Assembly: GCF_036588685.1 (NCBI RefSeq)
Contig: NC_086375.1
Span: 41,075,270 to 41,139,269, forward strand
Direction of reading: 5' to 3'
Length of the DNA: 64,000 nucleotides
Origin: Mytilus trossulus
Taxonomy: Eukaryota > Mollusca > Bivalvia > Mytilida > Mytilidae
The notes under the pieces: generated by a model
What the model was told of the DNA's origin: nothing
The model's database searches: none
What the model saw: the letters and a program-made list of their open reading frames with translations, nothing else
Program-made: the position numbers and the translations under genes
Shown here: one piece after another, positions 11,601-19,060 of the stretch
Position numbering within the stretch: position 1 is the stretch's first letter
Layout of the letters: each line of letters starts with the position of its first letter

Positions 11601-12742
11601 CTGCAAAAAGTCTGGCATCATTTGAATATCGACCTTATTCATCTGGTTACCATCATTTTCTGCACCACTGATCTTCCGTATCTCTGAGCTTTCAGTCCAT
11701 GACTCTGGAATTTTAACTACTTCCTTATTTCCTTGATCTGTCAAAAAATCTTGAAGAGTTACACTGTGTTTACTATGTATACTGCAATTATTGGTTGGTG
11801 TACCACATCTATTAATCTTCTTTTCTTCAAGGTCAATGACTTCTGATATATCTTGAACAGGATGAAGCTCCCCTAGCAGATAATTTTTTCTCAATTTGAC
11901 AGGGTGTTCATCAAGGTTGATTAATCTAACAGGTACTTTACAACTGTGAGCATCGACTAATGTCCTTGCTACCATAATTTTTCTACTATCTTCAACAACT
12001 GGTTCAAGTATAGAATACCGGCTGGACAATCCTTCTGTGTCATAACCCTCTCCAGCAATAATTATCTCCGAATTGGCTGGTACGGTAATTGCTTCTTTTG
12101 TCCTTACTCTGGCTATACCATCTACTTGTCTTGTGGTTTGGCATTCTATCCATTCACCATTTAATTGGAGTCCCCTCTTGCAGTTGATAGTTATGTCCTT
12201 TTCATCAATCAGGTCACATCCTAACAATACATTATCTCCAATTGGGGCTACATACATGGGCCATGTGAAAATCTCATTTCCTAGTTTCATCTCTATCTGT
12301 GCTATTCCCCTTGTTGTCATATGCTTCCCAGCCTCTGCAACCACTAAATTCCTTGTTGCCTTCTTCAGTTCTGGTCGCATGTCTTTTGGAATTTTAGAAT
12401 ACAGTTCCTCACTCAAAACTGTCACCTCCGCTCCAGTGTCAATAACTGCCTTGGTTTCAACCTTGTTAATGACCAAAGGAACAGTAATGGTAGCTGCCCT
12501 CACCCGATCAATGACGATATTTTTCCCTATTGCCTGACTCGGTTCAGCACTACCAATTACATCACTAGGTGTACTCTTCTGTAATTCATCAAATCCCTCA
12601 AACAACAAATTCAAGCTCAGATCATGAGTCAATGCATCAAATTCATCTCCACATGGTCCATTCCTGGTAGTTATATCCTTAACTTCAATAATTTTATCAA
12701 CGGCTGATACTTGGTCGACAGTCTCAGCCCTTATTAGTTTAA
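8682..12742 (-). CDS. pol: Ty3/Gypsy Pol polyprotein (PR-RT-RNaseH-IN)
   Basis: An intact frame with no internal stop, entered by -1 frameshifting near 12743. It has no ATG at its start, and the open frame begins just upstream of the slippery site. Counting from codon 12632: protease D-T-G-A at 65-68; reverse transcriptase with the catalytic Y-L-D-D at 550-553 (10974-10985); RNase H beginning about 694 with D-T-D-A-S; integrase with an HHCC zinc-binding region about 975-1020; the D,D,E core with D near 1048, D in H-T-D-Q-G near 1105 and E in I-E-R-F-N near 1146; and a GPY/F-type C-terminal module (G-P-Y near 1280). The order PR-RT-RH-IN places it in Ty3/Gypsy and not Copia. All catalytic residues I looked for are present, so the enzyme may be functional. 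Confidence 0.95.
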
Positions 12743-12743
12743 A
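12702..12743 (-). promoter_or_regulatory. -1 ribosomal frameshift signal between gag and pol
   Basis: The minus strand reads T-TTA-AAC (12743-12737) in the frame of the gag zinc knuckle, a canonical X-XXY-YYZ slippery heptamer. Two TAA stops follow at once. A 7-nt spacer (12736-12730) leads to a stem GGCTGA/TCAGCC (12729-12724 with 12707-12702), extended by a possible ACT/AGT pairing. After a one-base slip the frame reads straight into pol. Spacing and heptamer match well-studied -1 sites. Confidence 0.85.
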
Positions 12744-12896
12744 GAATCATCTTGTGTCTCATTGCTGTTGGAAAAATCTCTGTTTTCTGTATTGCTTTTA
12801 CTTTTCTTCGGTTTTTTACAGTCTTTGATGTAATGCCCTTCTTCATTGCAATTAAAACATCTTGTGGTTCTTGTTTTTGTTCTATTGTCTTTGTTA
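12734..12896 (-). CDS. gag: Gag nucleocapsid segment (CCHC zinc knuckle), shifted frame
   Basis: The minus strand encodes a knuckle C-F-N-C-N-E-E-G-H-Y-I-K-D-C (C-X2-C-X4-H-X4-C, near 12853-12812), then a Lys/Ser-rich tail ending at TAA 12736-12734. It is one base out of frame with the long gag ORF, which stops at 12894. The change lies at or near an A5 run on the minus strand (about 12910-12914). Since the -1 signal works from this frame, it is surely the true gag 3' end. The shift upstream is a mutation or a homopolymer error, or less likely a second programmed shift. Confidence 0.8.
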
Positions 12897-14579
12897 TACG
12901 GCTGGTTTTTCCCTATAACCTTGGTTAATATTTGGTTTGTTAAATTTTGTCATTTCCTTCTGAATTATCTCCCCTAATGACTGAGTGATCCCTCTTTCAA
13001 ATTGTGTAAGCCTCTCCTCAGTTACATATCTTTTCCCACCAACTTTCCTTATTTCTATATCATCTTCACCTTCATCAAAATTAACAGTTTCCTGCATACT
13101 CAGCTGACGGATGTTTCTATCTTTATTTCCTCTTTTATATGTTTCATACAGAGTCACCTGGTGGATAGCTTCGGTCATACTGGTAATTCTCTTTGTCAGT
13201 AACTCTATAGCAATGCTCTGGTCAGGTAATCCCCTTAACATGTACTCTATACTCAATGTACTGTGAGTGGCTACGTCAATAGTTGGAAATGACCGTCTAA
13301 CTAGCATTTCTACTCTGGAAGCATATTCATGGATGTTTTCTTTGCCCTGTTTCCTTAATGTATGCAATTCTTGTCTATACGTCTCTGGATAACCATGGTC
13401 ACCAAATCTATCAGACATAGCTGCACATAGCCCAAAGAAAGATCTTTTGGTCTCTGGTGAGAGGTAGGACGCATAAACCATTGCCTCATCTTTAAGTGCT
13501 GTTACTAATTCAATGGCTTTAGTATCAGTATCCCATCTGTTTATCTCTGCAATGAGCTCGAACTGCATAAAGTAGGCATTCCATGGATCTCTGCCGTTGT
13601 AAAATGGCACTCTGTTTCTTCTCCCATTGTCTATCTTGGAGTTTTCAATATTATGGTACTGTTGCTGTGGTCTGCCATATTGTTGCTGTGGTCTGCCATA
13701 CTGTTGTCTAGGTAACCAGTTTGATACTGGGGAATTGTTTGGATACTGCTGGTAGTCTGGACGTTGCTGGATTTCAGGCATGATTGTACTGGTACCAGAA
13801 TAGTTTGGACGATGCTGGATCTCAGGTGTTGTCATATCAGCATATGCATATGATGTTTGTTGCTGGGTCTCTGACAATGTTGTATCCATGTATGTATGTG
13901 TGGAACGTTGCTGGGTCTCTGGCAATGTAATATTGTTGCAGGAATTTATTGAACGTTGCTGGGTCTCTGCATAACTATCTTGACTACTGACAACAGGGTC
14001 AGATTTAATCTGAGTGAAATGTTGAGTATTCATGTTCTTCATCTGAAGCTTTTCATTTCTTAATGACTCTAACTCTTGTCTCATCTTTACCATTTCTTCA
14101 CTCTCATATGATTTCTGAAGTTTTTCATTTCTTAATGCCTCTAACTCTTGTCTCATCTTTACCATTTCATCACTCTCATATGATTTCTGAAGGTTTTCAT
14201 TTTTTAATGCCTCTAATTCTTGTCTCATCTTTATTATTTCATCACTCTCCCATGATTTTTCTCTTGTTATAGTCGCTATAGCACTATCACTCTTACTTTG
14301 AGTTGGGAAAAGAAATGGGTTTGTGCTTACTTCCCTTTGAATATTATTCACAGTACTACTAAATGGCCTGGGGCTTGTATTTATTTCCCCCTGGTTTAAA
14401 CTAATAGCCTGGTTTGATGCTAAATAATTATGAGACGTGACATCCCCAAATGAGCAGGTATCAATATTTGTAGATGCAACAGACCAAGTGGGAATAATTG
14501 AACTAGCTAATGTGGTAATTCCCCTACTAAGTGAATTGGACCCCTGTGGTATACGAGATCTGTCTCTTAAATTATACAT
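12894..14579 (-). CDS. gag: Gypsy Gag: repeat-rich N-terminus and capsid domain
   Basis: A 561-codon frame from an ATG at 14579. The N-terminal 120 residues are Ser/Thr/Asn-rich. Three copies of a 24-residue charged unit (K-M-R-Q-E-L-E-A-L core, about residues 110-185) should form a coiled coil, and the matching 72-bp DNA repeats span about 14035-14255. Next come about five Gln-rich units beginning ETQQR or EIQQR, then two YGRPQQQ units. Residues about 325-490 form the Retrotrans_gag-type capsid domain (F-Y-N-G-R-D-P-W at its start, W-D-T-D, D-R-F-G-D). It is homologous to, but much diverged from, the gag of element A. The frame stops at 12894 before the zinc knuckle, which lies one base out of phase downstream. 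Confidence 0.9.
   Translation of the reverse strand: MYNLRDRSRIPQGSNSLSRGITTLASSIIPTWSVASTNIDTCSFGDVTSHNYLASNQAISLNQGEINTSPRPFSSTVNNIQREVSTNPFLFPTQSKSDSAIATITREKSWESDEIIKMRQELEALKNENLQKSYESDEMVKMRQELEALRNEKLQKSYESEEMVKMRQELESLRNEKLQMKNMNTQHFTQIKSDPVVSSQDSYAETQQRSINSCNNITLPETQQRSTHTYMDTTLSETQQQTSYAYADMTTPEIQHRPNYSGTSTIMPEIQQRPDYQQYPNNSPVSNWLPRQQYGRPQQQYGRPQQQYHNIENSKIDNGRRNRVPFYNGRDPWNAYFMQFELIAEINRWDTDTKAIELVTALKDEAMVYASYLSPETKRSFFGLCAAMSDRFGDHGYPETYRQELHTLRKQGKENIHEYASRVEMLVRRSFPTIDVATHSTLSIEYMLRGLPDQSIAIELLTKRITSMTEAIHQVTLYETYKRGNKDRNIRQLSMQETVNFDEGEDDIEIRKVGGKRYVTEERLTQFERGITQSLGEIIQKEMTKFNKPNINQGYREKPAV
14035..14260 (-). repeat. Three 72-bp tandem repeats inside gag
   Basis: The block with 'cttgtctcatctttaccatt' recurs three times with a 72-bp period and a few substitutions. 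It encodes a 24-residue coiled-coil unit, so the repeat keeps frame. Confidence 0.85.
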
Positions 14580-15799
14580 TTTACTTTTAATTGCTAACTG
14601 AAATCAAGAGTTTCAATTTTACTAATCAACTTGGATTAAACTTTATCCTTGTTAATCTTGTAGTTTTTCAGAATTATTCAACTTAGATTACTTTTTATCC
14701 TTGTTGAAGTAGAAAAACAATTTCCTATGTCTTACTTTTAAAACACCTTTTAAATTATGAATATATCCTTATTTTGTGAAATAGACTATATAAATAACAA
14801 ATTTGAAATAGACTATAAATTTTTCAACTTTGACCTTTTCCAAATATTCTTATATTTACAACTTAGATTTATATTTATCCTTGTTGTAAAAGAAAACTTT
14901 TGAAATAGACTATTAAATATTAACTTTGAAATAGACTATAAATATAATTACTGGACGGTCTGGACCTATTTGAATTATTATGGTCTTAATATTTAACTTG
15001 GATTCAGATTTATCCTTGTTAAAATAGACTTCTAAATTTAAACTCAACTTGGATTAGAATTTATCCTGGTTGAATATGGTATTTACTTTTACTATATTTA
15101 AACTTTCAACTTAGATTAAAATTTATCTTTGTTGAATTGTACCCCTGAACTATTTAATTTCAACTTGGATTTATATTTATCCTTGTTGATATATATTAAA
15201 TTTTAAATTATGACCTTTTCAACTTGGATTAGAATTTATCCTTGTTGATATAGATTCTGACTATCTATTATATTATATCCTTTTCAACTTGGATTAGTAT
15301 TTATCCTTGTTGATATAGATTTTGACTAACTATTATTTTTTTTTTTTTTTCTTTTTCAACTTGGATTAGAATTTATCCTTGTTGATATAGATTTTAACTA
15401 ACTATAATATTATTACTTTTCAACTTGGATTAGTATTTATCCTTGTTGATATATATTCTGACTTACTATTATATTTTATCTTTTTCAACTTGGATTAGAA
15501 TTTATCCTTGTTGATATAGATTTTAACTAACTATAAAATTCTTACTTTTCAACTTGGATTAGTATTTATCCTTGTTGAATTTAAAATAACTTAAATATAT
15601 ACTATAATTTAATTATATTCACCAACTGTACTATCTATTTCTCAGCCTTCGTTGAAGTGTCTTTTTTTTATGTTTATGTTTTTTTTTATGTGTAACCAAA
15701 TATCATAAAATATGGACAGAAACAATGTATGTACTTAACAATTGCGTGCCTAATAAAATATTCACGTAGATTCTTAAAATTTTCTTAAGAAAGAAAACT
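14580..15799 (-). other. Untranslated gag leader of element B
   Basis: A 1.2-kb leader between the primer binding site and the gag ATG. It is AT-rich with no long frame, and holds the hairpin array described separately plus a T-run (plus strand, about 15335-15350) between two array units. Confidence 0.85.
14627..15577 (-). repeat. Array of 13 imperfect hairpin repeats in the gag leader
   Basis: Units of about 28 bp begin at plus-strand positions 14627, 14679, 14859, 14994, 15045, 15107, 15161, 15220, 15285, 15357, 15421, 15486 and 15550. The last six are spaced 59-72 bp apart; earlier ones are less regular. On the element's sense (minus) strand the unit reads CAAC-AA-GGAT, an 8-nt loop, then ATCC-AA-GTTG: two 4-bp stems around a symmetrical AA/AA internal loop. 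Stem changes keep pairing. The unit at 14994 has TAAC/GTTA; that at 15107 has AGAT/ATCT; those at 14627, 14679 and 14859 have G-U pairs on the sense strand only. Possible roles are RNA packaging, dimerisation, translation control or Gag binding. Confidence 0.9.
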
Positions 15800-15815
15800 A
15801 AATTCGCTGCCACCA
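15800..15815 (-). other. Primer binding site of element B
   Basis: The minus strand reads TGGTGGCAGCGAATTT, one base after the LTR end. The leading TGG fits pairing to a tRNA CCA end. Element A has the same TGGTGGCAGCGAA. I did not identify the tRNA. Confidence 0.8.
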
Positions 15816-15816
15816 G

Positions 15817-16320
15817 TGTAATGAAAAGAGGAATGTCCGAGCGGTGGATTCTTTTCATAAACAAATATCGAAAATAGAATTATAATGTTCAGCTACAAAT
15901 ATTTGAGATAACGGAGAAAGTTGTAGAAAATGATGATTTAATTAACACATATAAAATTATGATCACAAATCGGTATAAAATGTCACAGTTCCTGAATACT
16001 TAATAGTAATCTGAATAAAGTCCGTAAATATATGCTATGCTATGGAACAGTTCTTCTGACGGAAAAGTTAAGAGTATGTCCAAGGATTGCTCATTTGAAT
16101 ATATACGAATAATAACAAGCCAGACCGATGTATTAAATCACTGGAGCTCTATATTCTATAAACCACTTCAATACAGCATACTATAAAATCCTTTCTTTTC
16201 GTGTCCTTACTTCACCACACCCCGTGTCTAACGTCTCCAAAACAAAAGTACTCATCAACGTCATCAGCTTGCAAAATCCGGGAAACTGTACAACGTTGTT
16301 TAGAAATAATGTTCACAACA
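15817..16320 (-). repeat. 5' LTR of Gypsy element B (504 bp)
   Basis: The minus strand runs from TGTTGTGAAC to TTTTCATTACA. Compared by eye, it is the reverse complement of 17521-18024 with a single difference in the last few bases (ATTACA against ATAACA). Its U3 end at 16320 is joined to 'aaactatgaaac', part of the 60-bp segment seen at 7539-7598. It will contain B's promoter. Confidence 0.9.
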
Positions 16321-16355
16321 AAACTATGAAACTATAATTAACGTTCATAACACTG
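16317..16355 (+). repeat. Right copy of the 39-bp junction duplication
   Basis: The 39 bases from 'aacaaaactatgaaactata' to 'ttcataacactg' are identical to 7563-7601. Here they end in the LTR terminus and the first bases of A's primer binding site. The other copy abuts B's polypurine tract. Confidence 0.9.
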
Positions 16356-16369
16356 GTGGCAGCGAACTT
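16354..16369 (+). other. Primer binding site of element A
   Basis: TGGTGGCAGCGAACTT, one base after the LTR terminus TTCATAACA. Its first 13 bases are identical to B's. Confidence 0.8.
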
Positions 16370-16541
16370 ACCTACGTTTTGTGACAAGTAAATTGTGTTT
16401 TTAAATAAGATAAGAATAACGTTGGATTGAAGTATTTGAATACTGTATAGAAAGTTACCGTGTGCAGTATGAAGTGTGGATTTTACTGAAGCAAAAGACA
16501 ACCGATTTTTTCAAAAAGAGGAGGAAATTGATATAAAAACA

Positions 16542-17441
16542 ATGACAGATTCATATTCTCTTCAATTTGATGGAACAGGTTCATTTGAGGGATTTTGGAT
16601 GCAGTTTTCAATTTATGCAGAACGTAATTGCTGGGACAATTATGACAAGGTTTGTTATTTTTTAATTGCATTGAGGAACCAAGCGTTAGAATACTCAGCA
16701 CACTTGCCTATTGATATTCGTACTAATATTGAGAAACTGTATTCTTCTATAAAATGGCGATTTGGGGATAATGAAACACCCGGGATGTGCCGACTTAGAC
16801 TGAGAAATGTGTCAAAATCGGAAGATGAATCTATTCAGGAATATGTTTGTAGAGTTGAGATTATGGTAAGGAAATCGTTTCCTGGAATAGACAATAATTT
16901 GTTGGTAAAGCTCACTACAGAATATGCTTTATCGGGATATACTGATTCCAGCGTAGCGTTGAATGTAATGATTAAGCAACCTGTCAACATTGGCGAGATT
17001 ATAGAGGAAATGTATTGGCAGGAACTTTGTAAAGAGACTTTTCGTAAAGATACAGGGAATTCAAAACAACATGAAAATTTAAAAAGTGACTTTTGTAAAA
17101 GAACGTGTGAAACCACGGATTTGCATTGTGTTTCGTCCATTAAGAAAGTGAGGACTTCTGTGAAGAAAATAAAGTGTTCAAAATGCAAAGAGAGAGGACA
17201 TGTTAGACGGACATGCCCTAAAATAAAATTAATAGACCTGGTGACTGTTGGAAATCGTTTGAGGAAATGTATAAACAAACCAGAGATGAGAGACAAAGAA
17301 CTGACATCTGGCAATATATTTAGTAAGGAACTGTGTTGTGCTAATGTAAAACGTTTGAAAGCATGTACTAAGAAATTCAAAATTCTTGATTCTAAACAGT
17401 CAGCCAATAGAATTAGGAGACATGGAGTTTGTTGTTTGTAG
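16542..17441 (+). CDS. gag: Gag of the non-autonomous element A
   Basis: 299 residues from the first in-frame ATG (16542); the frame is open to 16476. A capsid domain (about residues 8-165) shares with B's Gag the pattern M-Q-F, W-D-N or W-D-T, R-F-G-D and V-R-(K/R)-S-F-P, but overall similarity is low. A zinc knuckle C-S-K-C-K-E-R-G-H-V-R-R-T-C lies at 212-225 (C-X2-C-X4-H-X4-C). The C-terminal 75 residues are basic and cysteine-rich. The frame ends 79 bases before the LTR, so no Pol is present. The intact frame suggests selection or recent insertion. B's coiled-coil and Gln-rich repeats are missing. Confidence 0.9.
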   Translation: MTDSYSLQFDGTGSFEGFWMQFSIYAERNCWDNYDKVCYFLIALRNQALEYSAHLPIDIRTNIEKLYSSIKWRFGDNETPGMCRLRLRNVSKSEDESIQEYVCRVEIMVRKSFPGIDNNLLVKLTTEYALSGYTDSSVALNVMIKQPVNIGEIIEEMYWQELCKETFRKDTGNSKQHENLKSDFCKRTCETTDLHCVSSIKKVRTSVKKIKCSKCKERGHVRRTCPKIKLIDLVTVGNRLRKCINKPEMRDKELTSGNIFSKELCCANVKRLKACTKKFKILDSKQSANRIRRHGVCCL

Positions 17442-17506
17442 TATTACGATTATTATACATACGTGGTCTGATGAACTGTTATTTATTTCGAGGACGAAAT
17501 TGTTTT

Positions 17507-17520
17507 AAAAAGGAGGGCAG
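17507..17520 (+). other. Polypurine tract of element A
   Basis: 'aaaaaggagggcag' lies directly before the LTR start TGTTGTG. The preceding 'tttcgaggacgaaattg' parallels the sequence before B's tract. Confidence 0.85.
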
Positions 17521-18024
17521 TGTTGTGAACATTATTTCTAAACAACGTTGTACAGTTTCCCGGATTTTGCAAGCTGATGACGTTGATGAGTACTTTTGTT
17601 TTGGAGACGTTAGACACGGGGTGTGGTGAAGTAAGGACACGAAAAGAAAGGATTTTATAGTATGCTGTATTGAAGTGGTTTATAGAATATAGAGCTCCAG
17701 TGATTTAATACATCGGTCTGGCTTGTTATTATTCGTATATATTCAAATGAGCAATCCTTGGACATACTCTTAACTTTTCCGTCAGAAGAACTGTTCCATA
17801 GCATAGCATATATTTACGGACTTTATTCAGATTACTATTAAGTATTCAGGAACTGTGACATTTTATACCGATTTGTGATCATAATTTTATATGTGTTAAT
17901 TAAATCATCATTTTCTACAACTTTCTCCGTTATCTCAAATATTTGTAGCTGAACATTATAATTCTATTTTCGATATTTGTTTATGAAAAGAATCCACCGC
18001 TCGGACATTCCTCTTTTCATAACA
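17521..18024 (+). repeat. 3' LTR of element A (504 bp)
   Basis: TGTTGTGAAC to TTTTCATAACA, with TGTT..AACA inverted ends. It is followed by GGTAT (18025-18029), the right target-site copy. It matches B's 5' LTR in inverted orientation at 503 of 504 positions by eye. Confidence 0.95.
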
Positions 18025-18120
18025 GGTATGATGATTGAGTGAGATCCATCTCGTGATCAATTTATTTGGCATTATGTAAGTGCAGTCCGCATGGTTTAAG
18101 AACATCAGTTAATCGACTAT
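18025..18120 (+). repeat. Repeat H, copy 1, right segment
   Basis: It starts with GGTAT. 'atctcgtgatcaatttattt' and 'ggtttaagaacatcagtt' match 18563 onward in the uninterrupted copy, so H resumes after the composite. Confidence 0.75.
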
Positions 18121-18344
18121 CTAGTCAAATGCGTTTTGTTAAAATATCGTTTCACTTTTTTGGTCTTTTGAAAAATTTTGTTTGGCTGTAACTTATAGAA
18201 CGCTCCATCAATATTTTTTTTTACATTCACACGTATAAATGCGGTATGTAATCATAGGTATTTACGTTGTTTTCAATTGAGACTTGTTTATACTTTTTCG
18301 CTTGGGCTTAAATGATATTTTCATTCGGGTTTATATGATCCGTT

Positions 18345-18640
18345 CATCCTATTTCGACTCTTCTATCCCAAATTTAGGTAAATTATATGGCCTTCCAAAT
18401 ACCGTTTCGATCCATAACATTGCTGAAGAGACATTAGCTGTTAAATCCGGACATGGTGTACAATTTTTTGCACCTTTATATGATTGCGATGTACTATCTA
18501 TCTTTCCAGCAAGTTTATTGTTCTCTGTTTGGTATTAAAATTAATAATTAAGAACCATTACATCTCGTTATCAATATATTAGACAATTGTCAATGGCAGT
18601 CAGCAGGTTTAAAAACATCAGTTGTTCGACCTGTTACATA
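18345..18640 (+). repeat. Repeat H, uninterrupted copy (natural empty site)
   Basis: It contains in one piece the three segments split at 5845-5896, 7376-7538 and 18025-18120. A short frame (18284-18538) ends ...LLFSVWY; it may be a fossil of a coding sequence, but I recognise no domain. It serves as a paralogous empty site for both insertions. Confidence 0.75.
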
Positions 18641-18973
18641 ATGTTGGCATGGCATTCAGTAAACGTTCTGTTCTAAAGCCTAAGGGTCTCCCATGCCAGC
18701 CATTATACATGTTAAAGATTTGAAAGATCTGGTCTTGTATGCAGAGGAGGATTTATTCGATAAAATGCCAATAAGAATCAGTAATTGACTATGAAATTCA
18801 TGGTTCTTTCAATATACACGAAATGAAGAATGTGTAAAAACAACTCTAAAGATTCAGTATTCTTGCAAATTTTCTTGTATCATAAATTTACCTTGTTGAT
18901 TCGGAGGGGTTGACGGAGTTCATCTGTCAGATAAGTTTGTTTATAGCTTTTATGATAACAGGTCTAATTGTAA
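18641..18973. other. AT-rich DNA, no gene seen
   Basis: No gene or clear repeat was recognised. Confidence 0.4.
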
Positions 18974-19060
18974 AAAAGAAGATGTGGTATGAAAGCCAAT
19001 GAGACAACTCTCCACAAGAAACGTAACTCATGTGACTTCATATCTTGATTAACCTCTAGA
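18974..19060 (+). repeat. Interspersed repeat R1, copy 3
   Basis: 'agaagatgtggtatgaaagc', then 'caatgagacaactctccaca'. Confidence 0.75.

Larger units (their letters stand above)
7539..18024. mobile_element. Composite of two oppositely oriented LTR retroelements, one TSD
   Basis: GGTAT occurs immediately before 7539 and immediately after 18024. Between them lie LTR-type ends (TGTTGTGAAC at the left, TTTTCATAACA at the right). Repeat H continues across the joint: the left flank matches 18387-18535 and the right flank matches 18536-18640. The 10,486-bp block therefore entered or formed at one integration site. It contains Gypsy element B on the minus strand (7539-16320) and gag-only element A on the plus strand (16317-18024). 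How two opposed elements came to share one target duplication is treated in the findings. Confidence 0.85.
16317..18024 (+). mobile_element. Gag-only LTR retroelement A (TR-GAG type)
   Basis: Order on plus: partial LTR end (to 16352), PBS, leader, gag, polypurine tract, and a full 504-bp LTR. The internal region is about 1.17 kb and contains no protease, reverse transcriptase or integrase. It shares PBS, pre-PPT motif and an almost identical LTR with element B, while its gag is strongly diverged. It therefore looks like a non-autonomous element replicated by B-type enzymes. Its 5' LTR is incomplete because B joins it at 16320. Confidence 0.8.

Noticed and set aside
14627-15577. CRISPR-like array because of regularly spaced repeats
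   Set aside because: It lies in the leader of a eukaryotic retroelement, spacers are AT-rich and partly similar to each other, and the repeats vary with compensated changes.
16476-16541. Extended N-terminus of element A's Gag
   Set aside because: The frame is open upstream but has no ATG before 16542; homology to B's Gag begins after that ATG.
18284-18538. 84-codon ORF ending in LLFSVWY
   Set aside because: It lies in repeat H and its other copy is broken; no known domain. Kept only as part of the repeat.
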